64,000 bases of DNA, taken from positions 2,158,501-2,222,500 of the forward strand of contig NZ_CP146609.1 of the NCBI RefSeq assembly GCF_037094465.1. The letters are read 5' to 3'. Both the position numbers and the translations under genes were made by a program. Position 1 is the first letter of the stretch. Each line of letters starts with the position of its first letter. Positions 33,791-42,437 of the stretch are shown piece after piece. Below the pieces are notes generated by a model that saw only the letters and a program-made list of their open reading frames with translations, searched no databases and had not been told where the DNA came from. This stretch comes from Pseudodesulfovibrio sp. 5S69 (GTDB lineage: Bacteria; Desulfobacterota; Desulfovibrionia; Desulfovibrionales; Desulfovibrionaceae).

Positions 33791-36739
33791 ATGAGCCAGG
33801 ACTTTCTTGACCCGGAAATCTTGACCGATTTTTTCATTGAAGCCAAAGAGCACTTGGAGACTATCGAACCCAACTTGCTCGAGCTTGAGAAGAGTCCGGA
33901 CAATCTCGGCCTCCTCAACGAAATATTTCGGCCCATGCACTCCCTCAAGGGGGCGTCGGGCTTTCTCGGCCTGAACAAGATCAACGGACTGGCCCACAAA
34001 GCGGAAAACATCCTGGACGAACTGCGCCAGGGCTCCATGCGGGTGACCGGGGCCATCATGGACCTGATCCTGTCGGCCACCGACGCCCTGCGGACCATGG
34101 TGGACAATCTGGAGACCAGCGGGGTGGAGGGCGACGTGGACACCGCACCCATCATCGCCCGGATCGAGGCGGCCCTGCTCGGCCAGCTTCCGGATGAGGC
34201 CCGGGCCGAACCGCAGGCGGCGTCCCCGGAGGCACCCGAGGCGGCGCCCGTGCCGGAAGCCGTCGTCGTGCCAAAGCCCGAGCCCATCAAACCAGAACCC
34301 GCCGTGGAGGCGGAAGACGCCGGGGATGCCGACATGAACGCTTTCCACCCGCAGCCCGATCCCGACTTCGACCCCACCCCCTATGCCCTGACCACGGTGG
34401 GCGAGGGCCATCTGGCCGACTTTCTCGAAGAGGCGCAGGAGATCGTCGAGAACCTGAACCGCTGTCTCCTGGCCCTGGAAGGGGACCCGGGCGGCAACGA
34501 CGAGTTGATCAACGACACCTTCCGTTACTTCCATAACCTCAAGGGCAACAGCGGCATCATCGGGTTCAAGGAACTCAATTCCCTGACCCACGAGGCCGAG
34601 ACCCTGCTGAACAAGGTCCGCAAGGGCGAAATCGCCTCCAGCCAGGGGCTCATCGACCTGCTCCTCTCGGCCGTGGATCTCATCGAGGCCCTGGTGGCCA
34701 AGGTGGACATGGAGACCAGCCGGGTCGAGCCGCTGGATACCAGCGTCATGGTCCAGGTGCTCCGCAAGGTCACCGAGGACGGCAACCTGGACGCGGTCGG
34801 CGGCGTCGTGCCCGTGGGCAGGCAGGCGGCCGAGACCGTCCCCGAGCAGGCGGCCGAGCCGGTTGAGCCCGCCTCGCAGGCGGAGGCCGCGCCCGAACCC
34901 GAGGCGCCCGCGGCGGAGTACGACCCCGAGGACGTCTCCCTGTTCGTCCAGACCATCGAACAGCAGTTCGAGGCCGTGCTGGTTGCCTTCAAGATGCTCC
35001 GCCAGGACGCCGGGCAAAGGGACATCATCGACGGCTTGTTCCGGACCTTCCAGACCATTCAGAACTCCACGGGGTACATGGGGTTCGACGAGATCAAGGA
35101 ATACGCGGGCCGGACCGTGGGGCTGGTGGACCAGGCCCGCAACTCGGACATGGATTTTTCGTTGATGCTCGACATCCTCGAGCAGGAATACGCCATTCTC
35201 AAGGACATGATCACCGCGGCCATTGACACGTTGCCCGGCGCGGCCTTGTCCGAACCCGCGCCCAAGGCCGCGCCTGCGCCCAAACCCAGGGCCGCGGTCC
35301 CGGCTCCCGAGCCCGCTCCGGCCCCGGCTCCCAAACCGGCGGTCCTTGCTCCCGCGCCGCGTGCCGAGGCCAGCCCCGTTCCGGCCGCGCCGCCCGTTGC
35401 CAAACCCGCAGCCAAGCCCGCTCCGGCGGCAAAGACGACCATGCCCACCACGGCCGTAAAGAACAGCGCCGCTCAGGCCCAGGCCAAGCCCAAGGCGTCG
35501 AGCACCATCCGCGTGGACCACCATAAGCTGGACCACCTGATGAACGTCATCGGCGAGCTGATCATCAACCGCAACCGCTACGCCATGCTCGCCCGCGCCC
35601 TGGAAGAGGGCCAGGAGGACGTGCACGTGGTCGCGCAGCAGCTCACCGAGACCACCTACGCCATGGCCCGCATTTCCGACGACCTGCAGGACACCATCAT
35701 GAAGGTCCGCATGGTTCCGGTGCAGACCGTCTTCTCCCGCTTCCCTCGGCTGGTGCGAGACCTGAGCCGCAAGTCCGGCAAGCAGGTGGAGTTGATCATG
35801 GAAGGCGAGGAGACCGAATTCGACAAGTCCGTGGTCGAGGAGATCGGCGATCCGCTGGTCCACCTCGTGCGCAACGCGGTCGACCACGGCCTCGAGGACG
35901 AGGAAACCCGCATTGCGGCGGGCAAGAAGCCTAAGGGTCACGTGTGGCTCAGGGCCTACCACAAGGGCAACTCCGTGGCCATCGAGGTCGAGGACGACGG
36001 TCGCGGCATGGACCCGGAAAAGCTCAAGGCCGTGGCCGTGCGCAAGGGCCTCATCACCCAGGACGAGGCCAATGCCATGGACGATCGCGAGGCCCTGGAT
36101 CTGATCTTCGCGCCGGGCTTCTCGTCCGCCGAAAAGGTCACGGACATCTCCGGGCGCGGCGTGGGTATGGACGTGGTCAAGACCAACATCAAGAACCTCA
36201 AGGGCAGCGTGAACACCCAGTCCGAGGTGGGCAAGGGGTCCAAGCTGACCCTGACCCTGCCCCTTACCCTGGCCATCATCGACGCGCTCATGGTCCAGGT
36301 CGGCGGCGACACCTTCGCCATCCCCCTGGACGCCGTATCCGAGACCACCAAGATCGAGGTCGAAAAGCTTTCGGACGTCAACAATCGCAAGGCCGTGACC
36401 CTGCGCGGCGAGGTCCTCGGCATCGTCGAACTGGCCGAACTGCTCGACATGCCCCAATCCATGGACGAACGCGAAGTCCTGCCCATGGTCGTCATCCAGG
36501 ACAACGACCGACGCCTCGGCCTGGTGGTGGACCGCCTCCTGGAACGCCAGGAAATCGTCATCAAACCGCTCGGCCAATACCTCAACAACTTCAATCTCAA
36601 GGGACTGTCCGGCGCGACCATCATGGGCGACGGTTCCGTGGTGCTTATTCTCGATCCCCACGAGATCTACAGCCTGTCCACCCAGCTCGGCCGCAAGGAA
36701 CCCCTGGTCGTGAGCGGCGCGATTACCAGCAAGTCGTAG
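33791..36739 (+). CDS. cheA: Chemotaxis histidine kinase CheA with three Hpt-like domains
   Basis: A 982-aa CheA. Hpt1 has His50 (MHSLKGASG), Hpt2 His248 (FHNLKGNSG); a third Hpt-like domain at ~380-480 has Gln421 in place of His (FQTIQNSTG). A long Ala/Pro linker (~485-560) leads to the dimerisation domain (~575-650), the HATPase (LVHLVRNAVDHGLED, DDGRGMD, GRGVGMDVV) and a C-terminal CheW-like domain (~845-975). It phosphorylates CheY and CheB. No P2 domain was recognised. A repeat module begins 6 nt after its stop. Confidence 0.95.
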   Translation: MSQDFLDPEILTDFFIEAKEHLETIEPNLLELEKSPDNLGLLNEIFRPMHSLKGASGFLGLNKINGLAHKAENILDELRQGSMRVTGAIMDLILSATDALRTMVDNLETSGVEGDVDTAPIIARIEAALLGQLPDEARAEPQAASPEAPEAAPVPEAVVVPKPEPIKPEPAVEAEDAGDADMNAFHPQPDPDFDPTPYALTTVGEGHLADFLEEAQEIVENLNRCLLALEGDPGGNDELINDTFRYFHNLKGNSGIIGFKELNSLTHEAETLLNKVRKGEIASSQGLIDLLLSAVDLIEALVAKVDMETSRVEPLDTSVMVQVLRKVTEDGNLDAVGGVVPVGRQAAETVPEQAAEPVEPASQAEAAPEPEAPAAEYDPEDVSLFVQTIEQQFEAVLVAFKMLRQDAGQRDIIDGLFRTFQTIQNSTGYMGFDEIKEYAGRTVGLVDQARNSDMDFSLMLDILEQEYAILKDMITAAIDTLPGAALSEPAPKAAPAPKPRAAVPAPEPAPAPAPKPAVLAPAPRAEASPVPAAPPVAKPAAKPAPAAKTTMPTTAVKNSAAQAQAKPKASSTIRVDHHKLDHLMNVIGELIINRNRYAMLARALEEGQEDVHVVAQQLTETTYAMARISDDLQDTIMKVRMVPVQTVFSRFPRLVRDLSRKSGKQVELIMEGEETEFDKSVVEEIGDPLVHLVRNAVDHGLEDEETRIAAGKKPKGHVWLRAYHKGNSVAIEVEDDGRGMDPEKLKAVAVRKGLITQDEANAMDDREALDLIFAPGFSSAEKVTDISGRGVGMDVVKTNIKNLKGSVNTQSEVGKGSKLTLTLPLTLAIIDALMVQVGGDTFAIPLDAVSETTKIEVEKLSDVNNRKAVTLRGEVLGIVELAELLDMPQSMDEREVLPMVVIQDNDRRLGLVVDRLLERQEIVIKPLGQYLNNFNLKGLSGATIMGDGSVVLILDPHEIYSLSTQLGRKEPLVVSGAITSKS

Positions 36740-36744
36740 TAAGT

Positions 36745-37049
36745 TGCCTCCGGCGGCCGGGGAAGGAGAGAGGGAACCCTTCGGGAAAGGGTTCCCTTCT
36801 CTCCCGGACTCCATCTCTCTCCCTCCTAAACCTTTTGTATACGCATTCGCGTGCGCGCGGGTGAAGGTACGTCGTGTTTTTGGGCATGGCTTTGCGCGAG
36901 CGCGGCACGGGGATGGAAGAGGGCTGGGGTGACGCGTTCGCTCGTTCCTCGCGAAGCGACACAAAGAGTTCTGGAGATTCTTAAGAATCTCTTCCAAGAG
37001 GTTCTTAAGCCGTCGGAGACGCCCAGCCGGTGAGGCCCCGCCGGAGGCA
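36745..37049. repeat. TIR-flanked intergenic repeat module, copy 1
   Basis: 305 bp bounded by perfect 12-bp inverted repeats (tgcctccggcgg at the left, ccgccggaggca at the right). It contains a large hairpin (~36767-36802, gagggaaccctt arms), the conserved ggactccatc block, and palindrome agattcttaagaatct. A related copy lies at 47369-47646. It begins 6 nt after the cheA stop and lacks a coding frame of note. Confidence 0.8.
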
Positions 37050-37076
37050 TCCCCAATGGACACGGCGCGGCGCACG

Positions 37077-37112
37077 AAAAAGGCCGGGAAGCATCCGCTT
37101 CCCGGCCTTTTT
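37077..37112. terminator. Bidirectional terminator
   Basis: A perfect stem aaaaaggccgggaagc / gcttcccggccttttt with a 4-nt loop has A- and T-runs on both sides. It separates the che operon from the convergent membrane-protein gene. Confidence 0.9.
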
Positions 37113-37130
37113 CATCGCTTGCCGCGTCGT

Positions 37131-38057
37131 CTACATCATGGTCATGAAGTTGATGAACAGGGTGACGTTAAGGGCGTGCATGACCCAGAAGAGGGCGAGG
37201 GTGAGGACAGCGAGGCCTTTGAGGCGCATGGGCGATTCGCTGCGGCCCAGGAACAGCCAGATGAAGCAGCAGATCGCGCCGATGCAGATCAGGGCGGTCC
37301 AGACATAGGCCAGCGGGGTGCCCAGGATGATGGTCTGGATATCGGCGGGCAGCCGGGAGTAAAGCCAGAACTGGCAGCCGAGGAAGCCGATCATGGGCAG
37401 TTGAGCCCAGCGGGCGGCCATGCGCAGGGCGAAGCCGTAGTAGTCGCGGCCGAAATCGTCCTTGTTGCGCCGGAGGATGAGGTAGCCCAGGCTCATTGCG
37501 GCGGCGGCCGACAGGACGAGCAGGGCATACATGGCGGACATGGGCTGGGCCAGGATGGCCGTGTTGGTCAGGGCGTCGCCGGTGGACCCGGTCTGGGAGA
37601 AATTGAGGATCAGTTTGGCCGGGATGATGATGGCCAGACCGATGAGCGCACTGAAGGTGGCCACCAGTCCCAGGGTGATGTGGGCGGCCTTGGCGGTGCG
37701 CAGCTTCTTCCAGGTGGAGAAGTAGAGCAAGCCGGCGACCAGGAACACGGCGATGGCCACGATGCCCTGGAAAAAGGGCGAGCCGGGAGTGAAATAGGCC
37801 GCGAAGAGATTCGGGAACTTGACCATGGCGAGGCCCAGCGAGGCGCCGCAGATGAGGATCAGGGCCACGGTCAGGATCAGGCCCATGGCGGCGGTCTGCT
37901 GTCCGTATTTGTCGAAGAAGACCTTCTTGCGGGTCTTGGCCGAGATTTCGCCCAGGACCGCGATGGCCGGGCTGCCGAGGGCCGCCATGCCGAGCAGGCT
38001 GAAAAAGGCCGGGGCCAGCATGTAGGCGATGAGGGTCAGGGTTTCTTGGGTGCTCAT
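37131..38057 (-). CDS. Polytopic membrane protein of unknown function
   Basis: A 308-aa protein with about eight predicted membrane helices (for example GLILTVALILICGASLGLAM and VAIAVFLVAGLLYF). No motif recognised. The ATG at 38057 starts MSTQETLTLIAYML; longer in-frame starts extend into a region without hydrophobic pattern. Transcribed alone, divergent from cpoB. Confidence 0.8.
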   Translation of the reverse strand: MSTQETLTLIAYMLAPAFFSLLGMAALGSPAIAVLGEISAKTRKKVFFDKYGQQTAAMGLILTVALILICGASLGLAMVKFPNLFAAYFTPGSPFFQGIVAIAVFLVAGLLYFSTWKKLRTAKAAHITLGLVATFSALIGLAIIIPAKLILNFSQTGSTGDALTNTAILAQPMSAMYALLVLSAAAAMSLGYLILRRNKDDFGRDYYGFALRMAARWAQLPMIGFLGCQFWLYSRLPADIQTIILGTPLAYVWTALICIGAICCFIWLFLGRSESPMRLKGLAVLTLALFWVMHALNVTLFINFMTMM

Positions 38058-38251
38058 GGTCGATTGGACTCCGGTAGGTTGCGCGGGGCGGACCGTGCCC
38101 CGTGGGCGTTTTTTGCCTGAAAAACGTGCCGCATGCAAGGGCGCATTTCCCGGCCGGAGGGCTATGTTGTCCATCAGATTCCTTGCAAAAAATCCGGGTA
38201 TCGCCTATTGCCTATGAAACGCCCAAACGAGACCTCGCGGAGACCTCCTTG

Positions 38252-39178
38252 ATGAAATGCCTGAAACTCCTTCTGCTTGCCGTGATCTGCCTGCCCCTGG
38301 TGGGCTGCGCCACCTCGCAGAAGAACGCCGAAACCGAATCGGCGAGCACGGAGTGGCGCATCAAGAGCCTTGAGGAGGGTTTCCTGAATTTCCGCGAACA
38401 GCAGCGCAAGATGGCCGACGAGGACGCGCTTTTCCGTGAGAAGCTGGACAAGCGCATGGCCGCCGTGGAGGCCGAGCTGGCAGCACTGCGGAGCGGGCAG
38501 GCGGCCGTCCCCGCGTCGTCCGACACACCGCGCGGAGAAACCTGGTCCTCGGACCTCAAGCCCGAGGACGACGGTTGGGTGGAGGGCGGCAAGCCCGCCG
38601 AAAAGAGTGCGCCCGTGGTGGAAAACGACGCGGAAAAGCCGTGGGCCAAGGTCCCCGAGCCGCCCGCAGTGCCCGAACCGCCGAAGGCCATCCCCGAGCC
38701 CGAGGTCATTTCACGCGCCGAGGCCCCCAAACCTGCTCAGGCCCCGGCCGCGGCCAAGCCTGCACCCAAACCCGTTGCCAAACCCGCGCCCAGGCCCGTA
38801 TCCGGGGCCAAAGCGCTGTACGAGCGGGGGTACGGCCAGTACAACGCGGGCCAATTCCAGGCCGCACGGGCCACCTTCGACGAGTTCCTGGCCAAGTATC
38901 CCGGCAACGAACTCGCGGCCAACGCCCTGTACTGGAAGGGCGAGACCTATTATTCCGAGCAGAACTACGCCCAGGCCATCCTGGCCTTCAAGGAGGTCAC
39001 GGGCAAGTTCCCCAAGCACGACAAGGCCGCCGCGGCCCTGCTCAAGATCGGCATGTCCTACGATCGGGTGGGCGACCCGGACAACGCGATTTTCTACCTG
39101 CGCGCCCTGGTGGAGGATTTCCCCAAGTCCTCGGCCGCCGGGCTCGGGCGCAAGGAATTGGCCCGGCTGGGCGGCTAG
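38252..39178 (+). CDS. cpoB: CpoB/YbgF-like cell division coordinator lipoprotein
   Basis: A 308-aa lipoprotein (lipobox LVGC, Cys at residue 19) with a short coiled coil (~28-75), a Pro/Ala-rich linker, and C-terminal TPR repeats (YNAGQFQAARATFDEFLAKYPG, GETYYSEQNYAQAI, YDRVGDPDNAI) as in the YbgF family. YbgF/CpoB acts at the periplasmic side with the Tol-Pal system and peptidoglycan synthases; no tol genes are in the window. E. coli CpoB is not lipidated, so this is a variant. Confidence 0.85.
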   Translation: MKCLKLLLLAVICLPLVGCATSQKNAETESASTEWRIKSLEEGFLNFREQQRKMADEDALFREKLDKRMAAVEAELAALRSGQAAVPASSDTPRGETWSSDLKPEDDGWVEGGKPAEKSAPVVENDAEKPWAKVPEPPAVPEPPKAIPEPEVISRAEAPKPAQAPAAAKPAPKPVAKPAPRPVSGAKALYERGYGQYNAGQFQAARATFDEFLAKYPGNELAANALYWKGETYYSEQNYAQAILAFKEVTGKFPKHDKAAAALLKIGMSYDRVGDPDNAIFYLRALVEDFPKSSAAGLGRKELARLGG

Positions 39179-39262
39179 CCCGCCGTTCCGTCCACGTTTT
39201 TCTTGAGGCCGGTCTCCCCGTGGGGCCCGGCCTTGTCCTTTCCGAAGAGGTTTGGCGGGCTC

Positions 39263-40489
39263 ATGGACCTGCAACAAGAATTCTTCGCCTGTCTGGCCCT
39301 GAAGCACACCCCCCGGTTGGGGCCCAAGGTGTGGCGGGAGCTGTTCGCCGCGTATCCGAGCGCCTTCGAGGCGGTGCGGGACGCGGCCGCCTGGCATGAC
39401 CGCGAGCTGTCGTCCAGGGCCCAGGCCAAGGCCTGCGCGGCCGAGGTCTGGCGGGACAAGGCCGAGGCCGAGTACAAGGAGGCCCGGCGGCAGTCCATGG
39501 ACGTGGTCACCTGGTTCGACCCCCGGTTCCCCGAATCCCTGAAGGAGATTCCCGATCCCCCGGCCATGCTCTATCTGCGCGGTGACGCGACCCTGCTCGG
39601 CAATCCCGGCGTGGCCGTTGTCGGTGCCAGGGAGTGCACCCGTCTGGGCCTGGAGACCGCCGGGCGGATCAGCGCGCAGCTCGCGAAGATCGGCATCACG
39701 GTCGTCTCCGGGTTGGCGCTGGGCATCGACCGGCAGGCACACCTGGGCGGGCTCAAGGGCGTGGGCTCCTCCATCGCGGTGCTCGGCTGCGGCCTGGACG
39801 TGGAGTACCCCCAGGGCAACGCGGACGTGCGCCGGGAACTCTACGGGAAGGGATTGGTGGTCAGCGAATACGGCCCCGGCGTGCAGCCCCGGGGCGGGCA
39901 TTTCCCGGTGCGCAACCGGCTCATCAGCGGGTTGTCGCTGGGTGTACTGGTGGCCGAGGCCGCCCACAACAGCGGCAGTCTGATCACCGCGCGCCTGGCC
40001 GGGGAGCAGGGCCGGGACGTGTTCGCGGTGCCCGGTCCCATCGGGCAGCCGACCTTCACCGGCTGCCACCGGCTGATCAAGCAGGGGGCGGCCCTGGTGG
40101 AGTCCGCCTCGGATATCGTCGAGATTCTGCGCTTTGATTTCGCCCGCGAGTTGGCCGGGGTGCCGGACCCGGTTGGCAATGAAGAGGAAAACGGGGTTGA
40201 CGTGGACCGTGCCGTGGTCAAAAAGAAGAAGGCGCCCTCCGTTCCCGAAGACGGAGCGGATCGGAAGCGGCGGCGGTCCCCCCTCGTGGACCGCGAGGCC
40301 ATGGGCCTGGGCCCGGACGAAAAGCGCGTCCTGGAACTGCTCGACGCCGTCGACAAGATGCACATAGACGCCCTGGGCCGGGAACTCGGTTGGGATTCGC
40401 CTGTGGTCAGCCGTGTCCTGCTCCAACTGGAGATGCGCGGCGCCGTACGGCAACTACCCGGCATGTGGTACCTGGCTCGGGAAAATTAA
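39263..40489 (+). CDS. dprA: DNA-processing protein DprA/Smf
   Basis: A 408-aa DprA with the Rossmann-fold core (VVGARECTRLG, SGLALGIDRQAH, VLGCGLDVEYP, FPVRNRLISGL, NSGSLITARLA) and a C-terminal winged-helix domain (~345-405). DprA loads RecA on incoming single-stranded DNA during transformation. The ATG at 39263 is preferred; in-frame starts up to 20 codons upstream are possible. It lies downstream of cpoB. Confidence 0.94.
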   Translation: MDLQQEFFACLALKHTPRLGPKVWRELFAAYPSAFEAVRDAAAWHDRELSSRAQAKACAAEVWRDKAEAEYKEARRQSMDVVTWFDPRFPESLKEIPDPPAMLYLRGDATLLGNPGVAVVGARECTRLGLETAGRISAQLAKIGITVVSGLALGIDRQAHLGGLKGVGSSIAVLGCGLDVEYPQGNADVRRELYGKGLVVSEYGPGVQPRGGHFPVRNRLISGLSLGVLVAEAAHNSGSLITARLAGEQGRDVFAVPGPIGQPTFTGCHRLIKQGAALVESASDIVEILRFDFARELAGVPDPVGNEEENGVDVDRAVVKKKKAPSVPEDGADRKRRRSPLVDREAMGLGPDEKRVLELLDAVDKMHIDALGRELGWDSPVVSRVLLQLEMRGAVRQLPGMWYLAREN

Positions 40490-40504
40490 CCATTTGAGGT
40501 TGTT

Positions 40505-40777
40505 ATGGATTGGAAATTACTTGCCACCACCTTCGGCACCTTGTTCGTGGCCGAACTCGGGGACAAGACGCAGCTCGCCTGCATGCTCATGACGGCCAAG
40601 ACCCAGAAGCCCTGGACCGTGCTCCTCGGCTCGTCCCTGGCCCTGGTCCTGGTCAGTTTCCTGGGGGTCATGTTCGCCGAGTTCATATGCAACTACATTC
40701 CCACCGACCTGATCAAGAAGATCGCGGCCGTGTCCTTCGTGGTCATGGGTTGCCTGATCTTCTTTGATAAGATTTGA
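40505..40777 (+). CDS. GDT1/TMEM165-family (UPF0016) membrane protein, half-size
   Basis: A 90-aa protein with three hydrophobic helices and one ELGDKTQ motif (residues ~18-24), the cation-binding signature of the family. Full-length members have two such repeats; this one is a single unit that would have to form a dimer. Homologues transport Mn2+ or Ca2+. It begins 15 nt after dprA. Confidence 0.9.
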   Translation: MDWKLLATTFGTLFVAELGDKTQLACMLMTAKTQKPWTVLLGSSLALVLVSFLGVMFAEFICNYIPTDLIKKIAAVSFVVMGCLIFFDKI

Positions 40778-40851
40778 TAAGCGGGGTTGTGGGAAGCAGG
40801 GCTGCCGTGTATTTTCAACCCTGAAATCCTCATCCCGTAGACCGGAACGCC

Positions 40852-41274
40852 ATGCAGAAGATACCCATCAACCTCGCCGCCCCCGGCATGAAGCTGGCCA
40901 AGGCCGTGACCAAGGAAAACGGCATGACCATCATGGCCGAGGGCATGGAACTGACCGAAAGCCTCATTGCGCGGCTGGAGGGCATGAACATCGAGCGCAT
41001 CACCGTGCAGGGCCATCCCGTGGAAATGGGCGGGGCCGGGGCCGGGACGCACTGGGGCGAGCGCCGGGACCGGCTGGACCATCTGTTCCGGCAGTATGCG
41101 GAGGACAAGTGGATGATGCGGGTCAAGGAGCGCATGCGGCAGTATTTCCAGATCAAGGCCGCGGCTCAGGAGGCCAAGATGCGGGCCATGAAGCATGTGG
41201 AGAGCGCCGGCGACGGCCCGGACGCGAACGGCGGGAGCAACGGCAACGGCGGAGACGGGCATGAAAATGGATGA
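40852..41274 (+). CDS. Hypothetical protein upstream of the HDOD gene
   Basis: A 140-aa protein. The N-terminal ~55 residues (IPINLAAPGMKLAKAV, MELTESLIARLEGMNIERITV) resemble the small beta-barrel-like module that precedes HD-GYP/HDOD proteins; the rest is a charged helical tail and Gly/Asn-rich end. It overlaps the HDOD gene by 14 bp, so the two probably act together. Function unknown. Confidence 0.75.
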   Translation: MQKIPINLAAPGMKLAKAVTKENGMTIMAEGMELTESLIARLEGMNIERITVQGHPVEMGGAGAGTHWGERRDRLDHLFRQYAEDKWMMRVKERMRQYFQIKAAAQEAKMRAMKHVESAGDGPDANGGSNGNGGDGHENG

Positions 41275-42103
41275 CGACCTGAAAACCCAGGTCAAGGGCG
41301 AGATTCTCCAGGTCAAGGATTTACCGACCCTGCCGCACGTCCTGGACAAGATCACCCAGTTGGTGGAGGACCCGGAGGCCTCGACCGAGGCCATCGCCAA
41401 GGTCATCTCCACGGACCAGGTCCTGTCCGCCAAGGTGCTCAAGATGGTCAACTCGCCCATCTACGGCTTTCCGGGCCGGATCAGCTCCATCCAGCACGCC
41501 CTGGTCCTGCTCGGTTTCAACGTGGTCCGCGGCATCATCATCTCCACCTCGGTCTTCGACATGATGGTCCAGGCCATGAAGGGGCTGTGGGAACACTCGC
41601 TGGGCTGCGCCACTGCCTGCAACATCATCGCCCGCCGGGCTGGGTTCGAGGACCCGGAGGAGTATGCCGTGGCCGGGCTGCTCCACGACCTGGGCAAGGT
41701 GGTCACCGCAGTCCAGTTGCCGGACACCCACGCGGCCATCCTCGACACGGTCAAGGCCAAGGATCTGACCTACTTCCAGGCCGAGAAGGACGTGCTCGGC
41801 TTCGGCCACGACCGCATCAACGCCTGGCTCGCCCGCCACTGGGGGCTGCCCCCCAACATCCGCGAGGCCATGACCCGCCACCATGCCCCGCAACTGGCCG
41901 AGTTCTACAAGCCCATGTCCTGTGTGGTCCACCTCGGCGATTTCCTGGTCCGCCTCCTGGAGTTCGGCAACTCCGGCGACGATCAGACCGGCTACCTCAG
42001 GCCCGAGGCACTGATCGAGCTCAAGTTCCGCATGAGCGACCTGGACCGGGTCATGGATGAGATGGCCGGGCAGCTTCTTGAAGTCTCGGATCTGACTTTC
42101 TGA
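41261..42103 (+). CDS. HDOD-domain signalling protein
   Basis: A 280-aa HDOD protein: residues ~15-210 match the fold (LPTLPHVLDKITQLVEDPEAS, KMVNSPIYGFPG, LLHDLGK). HDOD proteins are nonhydrolytic relatives of HD phosphodiesterases that regulate other signalling proteins; the HD pair of LLHDLGK is kept here. The ATG at 41261 follows GGAGACGGG; a second ATG two codons later is possible. A strong terminator follows. Confidence 0.88.
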   Translation: MKMDDDLKTQVKGEILQVKDLPTLPHVLDKITQLVEDPEASTEAIAKVISTDQVLSAKVLKMVNSPIYGFPGRISSIQHALVLLGFNVVRGIIISTSVFDMMVQAMKGLWEHSLGCATACNIIARRAGFEDPEEYAVAGLLHDLGKVVTAVQLPDTHAAILDTVKAKDLTYFQAEKDVLGFGHDRINAWLARHWGLPPNIREAMTRHHAPQLAEFYKPMSCVVHLGDFLVRLLEFGNSGDDQTGYLRPEALIELKFRMSDLDRVMDEMAGQLLEVSDLTF

Positions 42104-42140
42104 TCTCCTTTTTTTGTCAATATTTACCCGACAATTTGGC

Positions 42141-42177
42141 CGGTTGTTGCCGTTTGGTAACAACCGTGTTTTTTTTT
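42141..42177 (+). terminator. Terminator after the HDOD gene
   Basis: The arms cggttgtt and aacaaccg form an 8-bp stem with a 10-nt loop, followed by tgttttttttt. Confidence 0.9.
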
Positions 42178-42243
42178 CGCCCGATAATCATACTAGTTAG
42201 CGGCGCAAAGATGCTAATTGAGATTCCTTATCATTTTGCCAGA

Positions 42244-42272
42244 TTGACCAATCAATAGTGTTAAGTTATCAG
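42244..42272 (+). promoter_or_regulatory. Possible sigma-70 promoter of the chemoreceptor gene
   Basis: TTGACC and TATCAG are 17 bp apart in an AT-rich patch. The start point would lie near 42280, giving a ~155-nt leader. Confidence 0.45.
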
Positions 42273-42437
42273 ATTAACGGAGATATTGTGTGTCGCTACG
42301 TGCCGGATGCTGTATATAAACAGTACGTTGGTTTGCCTGCGGGGAAGGGCTGACAAATTCGTGATTCGAACGAAGGCCTGAACTCCGGGCGCATCCGTCC
42401 ACGGCGGCATTTCCATCCAAGCATAGTGAGGCGGTGC

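Larger units (their letters stand above)
42104..42437. other. Intergenic region: terminator and chemoreceptor promoter region
   Basis: About 330 bp without a gene. It starts with a rho-independent terminator (42141-42177), then an AT-rich stretch (42180-42320) with a possible sigma-70 promoter, then a GC-rich leader in front of the chemoreceptor gene. Confidence 0.7.

Noticed and set aside
33680..37075. Very long open frame antisense to cheA
   Set aside because: It lies opposite a well-supported CheA with all motifs; the product is Gly/Arg/His-rich without any domain, as expected from high GC third positions.
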